Below are positions 20,305 to 27,938 of a stretch of DNA of 64,000 nt, piece after piece (the first letter of the stretch is position 1; each line of letters opens with the position of its first letter). The notes beneath the pieces are model-generated. The model was not told the origin of the DNA. It searched no databases and worked only from the letters and a program-made list of their open reading frames with translations. The position numbers and the translations under genes are program-made. Source of the DNA: Rhizobium sp. NXC24 (GTDB lineage: Bacteria; Pseudomonadota; Alphaproteobacteria; Rhizobiales; Rhizobiaceae); the NCBI RefSeq assembly GCF_002944315.1, contig NZ_CP024311.1:2518501-2582500 (forward strand), written 5' to 3'.

Positions 20305-20322
20305 CTGACAAATCGGTGACAA
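20305..20322 (-). promoter_or_regulatory. Candidate Pho-box-like direct repeat upstream of btaA
   Basis: Two TGACA units lie 11 bp apart just before the btaA start. Read on the minus strand they form TTGTCAC-CGAT-TTGTCAG, 10 of 14 fixed positions of the PhoB box (two CTGTCAT units, four-base spacer). A weaker match is on the plus strand at 20263-20280. Rhizobial btaA is known to be phosphate-starvation regulated. The orientation and the closeness to the start codon are unusual, so this is tentative. Confidence 0.35.
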
Positions 20323-20329
20323 GACTCAG

Positions 20330-21577
20330 ATGACGGAATTTGCCCCGGATGCCGGTCTCCACAAGAATCGGAAACTCAAGGACGCTCTGCTGCAACACAA
20401 GGCTCTGTCGAAGGCCGGCTTTTCGGAGCGCCTGTTCGGCATGTTGTTTTCCGGCCTTGTCTATCCGCAGATCTGGGAGGATCCGGATATCGACATGGAG
20501 GCGATGGAGCTGCAGCCGCACCACCGCATCGTCACAATCGGCTCGGGCGGCTGCAACATGCTCGCCTATCTTTCGCAGAACCCGGCTTCCATCGATGTCG
20601 TCGACCTCAATCGTCACCACATCGCGCTGAACAAGCTCAAGCTCGCCGCCTTCCGGCTGCTACCCGGACATGCCGATCTCGTGCGCTTCTTCGGCACGCC
20701 GGACGTTAGCGCCAATAGCCAGGCATACGATCAGTTCATCGCGCCGCGTCTCGATCCGGCGACCGCCGCTCACTGGGATGGCCGCGACATGTATGGCCGC
20801 CGCCGCGTCACGGTGTTCAACCGCAACATCTATAAGACCGGCCTGCTCGGCCGCTTCATCGGCGCCGCCCATGTGCTGGCCCGCCTGCACGGCGTCCGCC
20901 TCGGCAAGATGACGGAAGCCCGCACGGTCCGCGAACAGCGGCAGTTCTTCGACAACGAAATTGCGCCGATCTTCGACAAGCCGATGGTCCGCTGGCTACT
21001 CGGCCGTAAGAGCTCGCTTTTCGGCCTCGGCATCCCGCCGCAACAATATGACGAACTTGCGAGCCTCGCAGGTGACGATTCCATATCTGGCGTCCTGAAG
21101 CACCGCCTGGAAAAGCTGGCCTGCCACTTCCCGATGCGGGACAATTATTTCGCCTGGCAGGCCTTTGCGCGGCGCTATGCCTCCCAACACCAAGGCCCGT
21201 TGCCGACCTATCTGCGGCCTGAGCACTACGCCGCAATCCGCGCCAATGCCGACCGCGTCGATGTGCATCATGCCAACTTCACGGAGCTTCTGGCCTCCAA
21301 GCCCGCCGCTTCGCGCGACCGCTATATCCTGCTCGACGCCCAGGACTGGATGACCGACGAACAGCTCAACGACCTCTGGGCTGAAATTACCCGCACGGCC
21401 CGCGAAGGCGCCCGCGTCATTTTCCGCACCGCCGCCGAAAAGAGCATCATCGAAGGTCGCCTCTCCCCCGCCATTCGCGATCAGTGGGTCTATTTCGAAG
21501 AGCGCTCGCAGGAGCTTAACGTCCGCGACCGCTCGGCGATCTACGGCGGCTTCCACATCTACGGGAAAAAAGCGTGA
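20330..21577 (+). CDS. btaA: BtaA, SAM:diacylglycerol 3-amino-3-carboxypropyltransferase
   Basis: A 415-residue DUF3419 protein. It transfers the aminocarboxypropyl group of SAM to diacylglycerol, giving diacylglyceryl-homoserine, the first step to the betaine lipid DGTS, which replaces phospholipids under phosphate limitation. LVYPQIWEDPDIDMEAM and the SAM-binding segment VTIGSGGCNMLAYLSQNP followed by DVVDLNRHH are typical. It overlaps btaB by four bases (GTGA), and the pair has no other members. Phosphate control is expected from family knowledge. Confidence 0.93.
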   Translation: MTEFAPDAGLHKNRKLKDALLQHKALSKAGFSERLFGMLFSGLVYPQIWEDPDIDMEAMELQPHHRIVTIGSGGCNMLAYLSQNPASIDVVDLNRHHIALNKLKLAAFRLLPGHADLVRFFGTPDVSANSQAYDQFIAPRLDPATAAHWDGRDMYGRRRVTVFNRNIYKTGLLGRFIGAAHVLARLHGVRLGKMTEARTVREQRQFFDNEIAPIFDKPMVRWLLGRKSSLFGLGIPPQQYDELASLAGDDSISGVLKHRLEKLACHFPMRDNYFAWQAFARRYASQHQGPLPTYLRPEHYAAIRANADRVDVHHANFTELLASKPAASRDRYILLDAQDWMTDEQLNDLWAEITRTAREGARVIFRTAAEKSIIEGRLSPAIRDQWVYFEERSQELNVRDRSAIYGGFHIYGKKA

Positions 21578-22248
21578 GCCAGGCGGATACAGGTCTTCAG
21601 ACAAGCTCGAAGAACCATGCCGGACTGATGGACGGCATGTACCGTTACCAGCGGCACATCTACGACCTGACCCGCAAATATTACCTCTTCGGCCGCGATC
21701 GCACCATTGCGCACCTCAACGTGCCTTTGAGCGGCTCCCTACTGGAAGTGGGTTGCGGCACCGGCCGCAACATGTTGCTGGCTCATCGTCGCTTTCCCTC
21801 GGCGAGACTCTATGGCCTCGACATCTCCCAAGAGATGCTGATTTCGGCCCGCAATAATTTTCGCGGGCTGAAACAAGTACCGGATTTCCGCGTCGCCGAC
21901 GCCACTGCCTTCTCGGCTGGTGATTTCGGTGTCGACGGTTTCGATCGTGTCATGATTTCCTACGCACTCTCGATGATCCCGGACTGGAAGAGCGCGATCG
22001 ATGCTTCGCTGAACGCGGTCATTCCCGGCGGCGAACTGCACATCGTCGATTTCGGCCAACAGGAGCGCCTGCCTGGTTGGTTCCGCACCATGCTGAAAGG
22101 CTGGCTGACAAAGTTCCACGTCACCCCCCGCGCCGACCTCCGCGCCGTGCTCGAAGAGCGAGTCGCGGCGCGCGGCGCGAAGCTGGTATTCGAAGAAATC
22201 GGCCGGGGTTATGCATGGAGAGCTGTCGTCATTAAGCCGGCCGCCTAG
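21574..22248 (+). CDS. btaB: BtaB, diacylglyceryl-homoserine N-methyltransferase
   Basis: A 224-residue class I SAM methyltransferase. It trimethylates diacylglyceryl-homoserine to DGTS. Motif I is LLEVGCGTGRNMLLAH (about residues 49-64), followed by GLDISQEML and later the VDFGQQERLPGWFR region shared with BtaB. A GTG start overlaps the btaA stop. Identity depends on the pairing with BtaA, since the domain alone is a generic Methyltransf_11/25. A terminator-like hairpin follows about 100 bp downstream. Confidence 0.92.
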   Translation: MSQADTGLQTSSKNHAGLMDGMYRYQRHIYDLTRKYYLFGRDRTIAHLNVPLSGSLLEVGCGTGRNMLLAHRRFPSARLYGLDISQEMLISARNNFRGLKQVPDFRVADATAFSAGDFGVDGFDRVMISYALSMIPDWKSAIDASLNAVIPGGELHIVDFGQQERLPGWFRTMLKGWLTKFHVTPRADLRAVLEERVAARGAKLVFEEIGRGYAWRAVVIKPAA

Positions 22249-22350
22249 CAAAAAAAGTGGAATTCGGCACGAAATCCGCTCATGCGGCATTCCAAGTATA
22301 AGAATTTACTTGAAGATAACGCATTTTTTACGTTGATATGGTGAAAAAGT

Positions 22351-22393
22351 GGCAAGGGCCGGCTGACAAACAGCTTGGTCCTTTGCCTCTTTT
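22351..22393 (+). terminator. Candidate rho-independent terminator after btaAB
   Basis: GGCAAGG (22351-22357) pairs with CCTTTGCC (22380-22387) around an inner GCTG/CAGC hairpin, followed by TCTTTT. It is about 100 bp after btaB. The stem contains a bulge, so the strength is uncertain. Confidence 0.45.
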
Positions 22394-22467
22394 GGATTTT
22401 GGGGACCACACATCACGGAAGCCAAGTCTTGGGGCAGCAAGATTACTCGCGCCATAACGGGATATCC

Positions 22468-23259
22468 ATGCGCAGGCTTCTGTCATGCTTACTGCCGCTC
22501 GCCCTCCTGCTGAATAGCTGCACCATGGGTTATGACAGCTTCCAGACCGCGTCGATACCGAAGACGCGTTTCAAGGATACGAAGCCGCAGGATTTCGGTC
22601 GCGACCATCCGGAGCGCCACCCCATTCACGGCATCGACATCTCGAAATGGCAAGGCGATATCGACTGGCGGACGGTGAAGAGTTCCGGCGTCGCCTTCGC
22701 CTTCATCAAGGCGACCGAAGGCAAGGATAGGGTCGATCCCCGCTTCAACGAATATTGGCAGGAAGCCAATAGCGCCGGCATTCCGTACGCCCCCTATCAC
22801 TTCTACTATTTCTGCTCGACAGCGGACGACCAGGCCGACTGGTTCATCAACAATGTGCCGAAGAATGCAATGATGCTGCCGCCGGTGCTCGACGTCGAGT
22901 GGAACGCCGAATCCAAGACCTGCCGCACCCGGCCGGATCCGCAGACGGTGCGCACAGAGATCAAGCGGTTCATGGACCGCCTGGAGGCTTATTACGGCAA
23001 GCGCCCGATCATCTATACGTCGGTCGACTTCCATCGCGACAATCTTGCCGGCTATTTCAAGGATTATCACTTCTGGGTCCGCTCGGTCGCAAAGCATCCG
23101 ACGGCGACCTATGCCGATCGCTCCTGGGCATTCTGGCAATACACGTCGACAGGCGTAATTCCAGGCATCAAGGGGCCAACGGACATCAATGTTTTTGCCG
23201 GTTCCGAACAGAATTGGCACAACTGGGTGGCGGCAGTAGAGAAGCAAGGAAATTCTTGA
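22468..23259 (+). CDS. GH25-family lysozyme (putative lipoprotein)
   Basis: A 263-residue protein with a short signal ending in a lipobox-like LLNSC (Cys about 17). The GH25 muramidase domain (about residues 48-250) begins with HGIDISKWQGDIDWRTVK, holding the first catalytic aspartate. The LDVEW motif carries the catalytic Asp/Glu pair, and YTSVDF and AFWQYTSTG complete the fold. It would hydrolyse MurNAc-GlcNAc bonds in the cell envelope. The ATG at 22468 gives MRRLLSCLLPLALLL; an upstream in-frame ATG adds 31 residues without a signal-like start. Confidence 0.88.
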   Translation: MRRLLSCLLPLALLLNSCTMGYDSFQTASIPKTRFKDTKPQDFGRDHPERHPIHGIDISKWQGDIDWRTVKSSGVAFAFIKATEGKDRVDPRFNEYWQEANSAGIPYAPYHFYYFCSTADDQADWFINNVPKNAMMLPPVLDVEWNAESKTCRTRPDPQTVRTEIKRFMDRLEAYYGKRPIIYTSVDFHRDNLAGYFKDYHFWVRSVAKHPTATYADRSWAFWQYTSTGVIPGIKGPTDINVFAGSEQNWHNWVAAVEKQGNS

Positions 23260-23338
23260 GACTACCTGAATTTCTCTCTTGCTTCTGTCACAATCTTCTG
23301 TGAAAGCGACCCTATTCTATCAGCAAAGAGGATCGCCT

Positions 23339-24583
23339 ATGGACCCCTATACCATTCGACGCAGCGCACTCGCGTTTGTCTTCGCTTCAGCCATGGCAAG
23401 TGTGGCAATGGCGCAGAACGCGACCCCGACCGCGGCGGCGAATGCAGGTGGAACCAATGCCCCGCAGGTGGCTTGCGGCGGTGATCTCTCTTCCTTCCTG
23501 GCCGGCGTCAAGGCCGAGGCCACCGCGGCTGGCGCGGATGCTGCGGCCGCGGACAAGACACTGGCCGGCGCGCAGATCGACCAGAAGGTCCTCGCTATGG
23601 ATCGTAGCCAGGGCGTATTCCGCCAGACCTTCCTCGAATTCTCGCAGCGCACTGTCAGCCAGGCCCGCCTCGACATCGGCCGCCAGAAGATAAAGCAGTA
23701 TGCCGACGTCTTCGCCAAGGCCGAGCAGGACTACGGCGTGCCGCCCGGCGTCATCACCGCCTATTGGGCGATGGAAACCGATTTTGGCGCCGTTCAGGGC
23801 AATTTCAACACCCGCAACGCGCTCGTTACTCTCTCGCACGACTGCCGGCGCCCCGAGTTTTTCCGCCCTCGTCTGATCGCATTCATTGAAATGGTGCAGC
23901 ATGGCGATGCCGATCCGGAAACCACGACCGGTGCATGGGCTGGCGAAATCGGCCAGACGCAGATGCTGCCGCCCTCGATCATTGCTTTCGGTGTTGATGG
24001 CGATGGCGACGGCCACGTCAATTTGAAGACAAGCGCGCCCGACGTCATTCTGACGACGGCCCGATACATCCAAAGCCTGGGCTTCCAGCGCGGCCAACCC
24101 TGGCTGCAGGAAGTCACGGTGCCGGATAATCTGCCTTGGGAGAAATCCGGCCTGGGCGGCCCACTCACGGCCGCCGACTGGTTCCAGCTAGGCGTCAAGC
24201 CGCGCGACGGTAACACCAATTTCGGTTCCCTGGCGGCCGCCCTCATCCTGCCGCAGGGCCGCAAAGGCCCGGCTTTCCTGACCTATCCGAACTACAACGC
24301 CTATCTGGAATGGAACCAGTCGTTCATCTACACGACGTCCGCAGCCTATTTCGCCACACGTTTTGCTGGCGCTCCAACCTATAACAAAGGCACACCGGAA
24401 GCGGGGCTGAACGATGTCGATATGAAAGCGCTTCAAACCAAGCTTTCGGCACGCGGCTACGATGTCGGCAAGATAGACGGTATTCTCGGCTCGGGCACGC
24501 GCGTCGCCGTTCAAAAAGAACAGTTTCGCCTCGGCCTTCCCGCTGACGGCTGGGCGACACAATCATTGCTGAACGCGCTTTAA
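23339..24583 (+). CDS. MltB-like lytic murein transglycosylase with C-terminal peptidoglycan-binding domain
   Basis: A 414-residue periplasmic protein. The signal peptide ends near VAMA-Q (about residue 25). The SLT_2/MltB domain (about 45-340) has its catalytic glutamate in YWAMETDFGAVQGN, followed by RPRLIAFIEM, the GEIGQTQMLPPSI substrate loop and a calcium-binding-like GVDGDGDGHVN. A PG_binding_1 domain ends the protein (about 352-412: LQTKLSARGYDVGKIDG). The chosen ATG follows AAAGAGGATCG. A strong terminator follows. Confidence 0.92.
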   Translation: MDPYTIRRSALAFVFASAMASVAMAQNATPTAAANAGGTNAPQVACGGDLSSFLAGVKAEATAAGADAAAADKTLAGAQIDQKVLAMDRSQGVFRQTFLEFSQRTVSQARLDIGRQKIKQYADVFAKAEQDYGVPPGVITAYWAMETDFGAVQGNFNTRNALVTLSHDCRRPEFFRPRLIAFIEMVQHGDADPETTTGAWAGEIGQTQMLPPSIIAFGVDGDGDGHVNLKTSAPDVILTTARYIQSLGFQRGQPWLQEVTVPDNLPWEKSGLGGPLTAADWFQLGVKPRDGNTNFGSLAAALILPQGRKGPAFLTYPNYNAYLEWNQSFIYTTSAAYFATRFAGAPTYNKGTPEAGLNDVDMKALQTKLSARGYDVGKIDGILGSGTRVAVQKEQFRLGLPADGWATQSLLNAL

Positions 24584-24603
24584 GGGCGATTGCCTTGCCA
24601 TGG

Positions 24604-24628
24604 AAGGCGGCCGCTGGCCGCCTTTTTC
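24604..24628 (+). terminator. Rho-independent terminator
   Basis: A perfect GGCGGCC/GGCCGCC stem (24606-24612/24616-24622) with a three-base loop is followed by TTTTTCGTTTTT. It ends the MltB-like gene. Confidence 0.85.
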
Positions 24629-24748
24629 GTTTTTGCACCTGCAACTATCAGATGATTTTCCGGGTATCCGATCGAGGCTCGGCAAGAAACGGGTGGAAAG
24701 CGCCTCTGATTTCGTCAAAATAAACTCAAAATGGCGGAGGTGCAGCGG

Positions 24749-25675
24749 ATGAACACCAGCAATGGCATGAACGCACTGACCTGGAGCCTGCTGTTGGCGC
24801 TCGGCTTGATCTGGGGCGGTTCATTCTTCTTCGCCCGCATCGCCGTCCATTATGTGCCGCCGTTTACGCTGGTCTTCCTTCGCTTGTCGCTCGCGGCAAT
24901 AGCGCTGCATGCCTACATTGCCGGTCGTTTCGCAATCTATGATTTGCTGCGAACCCATTGGCGGCAGTTCCTATTGCTGGGCTTGATCAACAACGCCGTG
25001 CCGCATGCGCTGATCTTCGTCGGTCAAACCCAGATGGGTGCGGGGCTCGCATCCATTCTGAACGCAACGACGCCGATCTGGACCGTATTGATCGGCAATC
25101 ACTTCACCACCGACGAGCGGCTGACCTCCGCCAAGCTCGCCGGCTGCTTGACAGGGCTCGCCGGCACGATCGTGCTGCTCGGCCCAAGCGTGGCGAGTGG
25201 AGCCGAAGTTCCGCTCTGGGCGCTGCTGCTGCCAATCCTTGCCGCGATCTCCTACGGTTTCGCCGCGATCTATGCCAAGCGTTTCAAAGGCATGGCGCCG
25301 CCCGTTATCGCAGCAGGTCAACTGACCTGCTCCGCGGCGCTCATACTGCCGATGGCTCTTTTGCTGGATCAACCTTGGACATTGGCCACGCCACCAGCCA
25401 GCGCCCTCGCCGCCATTCTCGGCATGGCGCTGTTGTCGACGGCCTTCGCCTATATCCTCTATTTCCGCATCATGGCGCTCGCCGGCGCCACCAACGCCTC
25501 GCTGGTGACCCTGCTCGTACCGCCAAGCGCCATTCTCCTCGGCTTTCTCTTCCTCGGCGAACGCCTGGGACTGACGGAAATTGCCGGCATGCTGCTGATC
25601 GGCACAGGCCTGCTCATTCTCGACGGGCGGCTTTTCGCACGCCTGCGACCGAACGCGGGAACGGGTGACCTATAA
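24749..25675 (+). CDS. EamA/DMT-family transporter
   Basis: A 308-residue inner-membrane protein with about ten hydrophobic segments in two EamA repeats (about residues 10-140 and 155-295). It contains the family-typical LIWGGSFFFARIAV and FLFLGERLGLTEIAGMLLIGTGLL. Family members move small metabolites; no substrate can be assigned. I chose the second ATG, which has GGAGGTG 8 bases upstream, over the ATG at 24731. Its stop codon overlaps the convergent downstream gene by six bases. Confidence 0.88.
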   Translation: MNTSNGMNALTWSLLLALGLIWGGSFFFARIAVHYVPPFTLVFLRLSLAAIALHAYIAGRFAIYDLLRTHWRQFLLLGLINNAVPHALIFVGQTQMGAGLASILNATTPIWTVLIGNHFTTDERLTSAKLAGCLTGLAGTIVLLGPSVASGAEVPLWALLLPILAAISYGFAAIYAKRFKGMAPPVIAAGQLTCSAALILPMALLLDQPWTLATPPASALAAILGMALLSTAFAYILYFRIMALAGATNASLVTLLVPPSAILLGFLFLGERLGLTEIAGMLLIGTGLLILDGRLFARLRPNAGTGDL

Positions 25676-26560
25676 TTCGGCCGCAACGGCCCGCCGGACC
25701 AATCTGCCAAGCACTGACGGCACGATCAGGAAAAACGCGAAATAAAGGGTGGTCAGCACCGGCACCAAATAGACGACGGCACTCTCGTCTGGAGAAAGAC
25801 TGCCGAGATAGCCGAGGGCGGCCCAGATGATGGCCAGAGCCAGACAAGCGAACAGCCAGAGACGCCACAGATGCCCCTGTCGCAGCCTTTCGGCGCGCAT
25901 GAAGGGCGCGATTGCCGGAGCGAGCATGGCGCCAAACATCAACAGCAAACCACCAAGCTTATTCTCCGTCGCGCGCAACAACGCATAGAACGGGAGAAGA
26001 TACCAGGGCGACACGATCTGAAACGTATCTTCCGTCGGCAAATCGGGAAGGCTGAACAGACGGTTCATCGTCAGACCGAAAGCAATGCCGGAGACCACCG
26101 CCGCGACGCCAACCACGGCAAGGAAAATCATGATCCGACGCCAGGAGTGCCTTTGCCAGGTCGCATGATGCATGACGCCCAGATCGACGATCAGGAGCGC
26201 AAGCGACAGCACGATCTTGCAATCATAGCCCGTCACGGACCAGGCAGCCATGATGTTGCCAATCAACGGGAATTGCGCCAGCCAGAACTCCAACTGTCCC
26301 CAAGGCACCAGAAAGGAGAGGAAGGGTACCAGTTCCGACATCACCCAAACGCCGATCAGCAGGACCCACGGCACTTTCCGCCAGGCTGAGAAATCGCCGA
26401 TATAGATCGAAAAACCGATATGGATGAACAGCGCCAGATAAAATGTGCCGGTCAAGCTCAGCGCGCCGTTTCGCGCCGGAAGAAGCAAGCCGGCCAATAC
26501 GACAAGAACGAGGAAAAGACCGATATCGTGCGCTCGCGACCGATTTATCTCATCGCTCAT
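25670..26560 (-). CDS. Degenerate cytochrome b-like membrane protein retaining one haem-ligand pair
   Basis: A 296-residue polytopic protein whose sequence follows cytochrome b of the bc1 complex. FYLALFIHIGFSIYIGDF matches helix B, LVPWGQLEFW (residues 84-93) matches the LPWGQMSFW segment, VMHHATW matches helix D, and SPWYLLPFYALLRA (184-197) with NKLGG matches the PEWY/helix F region. The ligands equivalent to the high-potential haem are kept (His47; His131 or 132). The residues 14 positions earlier, which would hold the second haem, are not histidine. PEWY has become SPWY and the AB loop is missing. It is shorter than normal (about 400) and stands alone. Start could also be at 26617. Function unknown. 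Confidence 0.7.
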   Translation of the reverse strand: MSDEINRSRAHDIGLFLVLVVLAGLLLPARNGALSLTGTFYLALFIHIGFSIYIGDFSAWRKVPWVLLIGVWVMSELVPFLSFLVPWGQLEFWLAQFPLIGNIMAAWSVTGYDCKIVLSLALLIVDLGVMHHATWQRHSWRRIMIFLAVVGVAAVVSGIAFGLTMNRLFSLPDLPTEDTFQIVSPWYLLPFYALLRATENKLGGLLLMFGAMLAPAIAPFMRAERLRQGHLWRLWLFACLALAIIWAALGYLGSLSPDESAVVYLVPVLTTLYFAFFLIVPSVLGRLVRRAVAAEL

Positions 26561-26647
26561 GACGCACTTCACCCACCCTTTCCACTGCCGGCGAATATCC
26601 CAGATTAACCGATTCATGCCTCAGCAAAAGACATCCGCCTTAATCTT

Positions 26648-26686
26648 GTTCACAGCTAAATTAACGATGCATTAAATTTCGTGAAC
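26648..26686. promoter_or_regulatory. Imperfect palindrome containing a CtrA-type TTAA-N7-TTAA box
   Basis: GTTCAC (26648-26653) and GTGAAC (26681-26686) flank inner AAATT/AATTT arms. The centre is TTAACGATGCATTAA (26661-26675), which fits the CtrA consensus TTAA-N7-TTAA exactly. It lies between the divergent cytochrome b-like gene (start 26560) and the micropeptide (start 26839). The region is AT-rich, which raises the chance of a random match. Confidence 0.35.
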
Positions 26687-26838
26687 GCCACACCTTTATA
26701 GTTTTCGCATTAAAAACAATCACTTGCCACGATATCTCGATTCAAAACCTGCGCAACCTACCGCGTCGCAGCATCGAATTCGCTTTCCAAGCGACACATT
26801 TTTGACATAGGCTCTAACAGTTGACTAAGGAGGAAGAC

Positions 26839-26916
26839 ATGGGATTGACGCGATCCATCAACGTCCTAGTGGTCAGTGCAGCGTTCCTATTCGTTTTGAC
26901 GATGCTTTTCATCTGA
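26839..26916 (+). CDS. 25-residue hydrophobic micropeptide
   Basis: An ATG preceded by the near-perfect Shine-Dalgarno TAAGGAGG (26825-26832, six-base gap) opens a 25-codon frame ending in TGA. The product starts MGLTRSINVLVV and is then almost entirely hydrophobic (AAFLFVLTMLFI), so a single membrane helix with a short basic N-terminus is predicted. It is alone between a divergent gene and its own downstream bidirectional terminator. I cannot assign a function. Confidence comes from the ribosome-binding site and the isolated gene architecture. Confidence 0.6.
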   Translation: MGLTRSINVLVVSAAFLFVLTMLFI

Positions 26917-26977
26917 CGAAATAGCGACAGTGCAGGAAACCGAACTCCTGAAAGCGAACAAAACACCTATTCCATTT

Positions 26978-27012
26978 AAAAAGCGCATGCCGGAAACCGA
27001 CATGCGCTTTTT
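26978..27012. terminator. Bidirectional rho-independent terminator
   Basis: AAAAAGCGCATG (26978-26989) and its exact complement CATGCGCTTTTT (27001-27012) form a 12-bp stem with A and T tracts on both sides. It can end the micropeptide transcript on the plus strand and the metF transcript on the minus strand. Confidence 0.88.
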
Positions 27013-27034
27013 CATGTTCACACCCCAGATCTTG

Positions 27035-27937
27035 TCAGGCGGCGGCGCCGGCACGCGCATCTGCCCTGCGCTGTATGCCCAATCGCTCAAGAACGGCCGA
27101 GACCAGCGGCGAGCGGTTCATCGTATAGAGATGAAACTCATGAATGCCGCGACGAACCAGGTCCTCGATCTGCTCCGCGGCGACATCCGCAGCGACATTG
27201 GCCCGCTTGTCGGCCTGCTCGTCCAAGCCGTCAAAACGCTCGTCCAGCCAGGAAGGAATGTTGGTGCCGCAGGCGCCGGCAAACCGCTTTAATTGCGTCA
27301 AGTTCTGGATCGGCATGATACCCGGCACGACGGGAATCTTGATACCGGCGGCACGGACGCGGTCGTGATAACGTTCAAACGCGTCATTGTCGAAGAAGAA
27401 CTGGGTCAGCGCCCTGTTGGCGCCGTTATCGGCCTTGCGCTTCAGCATGTCGATATCGGCTGCTGTATCACGGCTCTCCGGATGTTTCTCCGGATAGGCG
27501 GAGACGGAAATATCGAAATCGCCGCGCTCGCGTAGTGCCAATACCAGCTCGGCCGCATTGGCGTAGCCGCCCGGATGCGGCTGGTAGGCGGAGCCGACCC
27601 CGCCCGGCGGGTCGCCACGCAACGCCACGAAACGGCGGGTGCCGGCGGCGAGCAAATCGTCGATGACACGATGCGTTTCCTCGCGCGTTGCCCCCACGCA
27701 GGTCAGATGCGAAGCAGTCGAGAACGGCGTCTCGTGGATCATCCGACGCACGGCAGACAATGTCGGCGCCTTGGTCGAACCACCCGCGCCATAGGTAACC
27801 GAGACAAAATCCGCGTCCCATTCGGCCAGATCAGCCACCGTGTTCCACAATTGCGTCTCGGCTTCGTCCGATTTCGGCGGGAAGAATTCGAAGGAAATAC
27901 GAATGCCACGCTGGCCGTTTTCAGTCTTTGAAGGCAT
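27035..27937 (-). CDS. metF: MetF, 5,10-methylenetetrahydrofolate reductase
   Basis: A 300-residue TIM-barrel flavoprotein that reduces methylene-THF to 5-methyl-THF, the methyl donor for MetH. Family motifs are FEFFPPKSDEAE (catalytic glutamate region), VSVTYGAGGST, HLTCVGATREE, ALRGDPPGG and TQFFFDNDAFERY. The ATG at 27937 has GGGAGAG upstream and starts one base after the stop of the ArsR-methyltransferase gene, so both are co-transcribed. Methionine-cycle control through that regulator is likely. Confidence 0.95.
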   Translation of the reverse strand: MPSKTENGQRGIRISFEFFPPKSDEAETQLWNTVADLAEWDADFVSVTYGAGGSTKAPTLSAVRRMIHETPFSTASHLTCVGATREETHRVIDDLLAAGTRRFVALRGDPPGGVGSAYQPHPGGYANAAELVLALRERGDFDISVSAYPEKHPESRDTAADIDMLKRKADNGANRALTQFFFDNDAFERYHDRVRAAGIKIPVVPGIMPIQNLTQLKRFAGACGTNIPSWLDERFDGLDEQADKRANVAADVAAEQIEDLVRRGIHEFHLYTMNRSPLVSAVLERLGIQRRADARAGAAA

Positions 27938-27938
27938 A

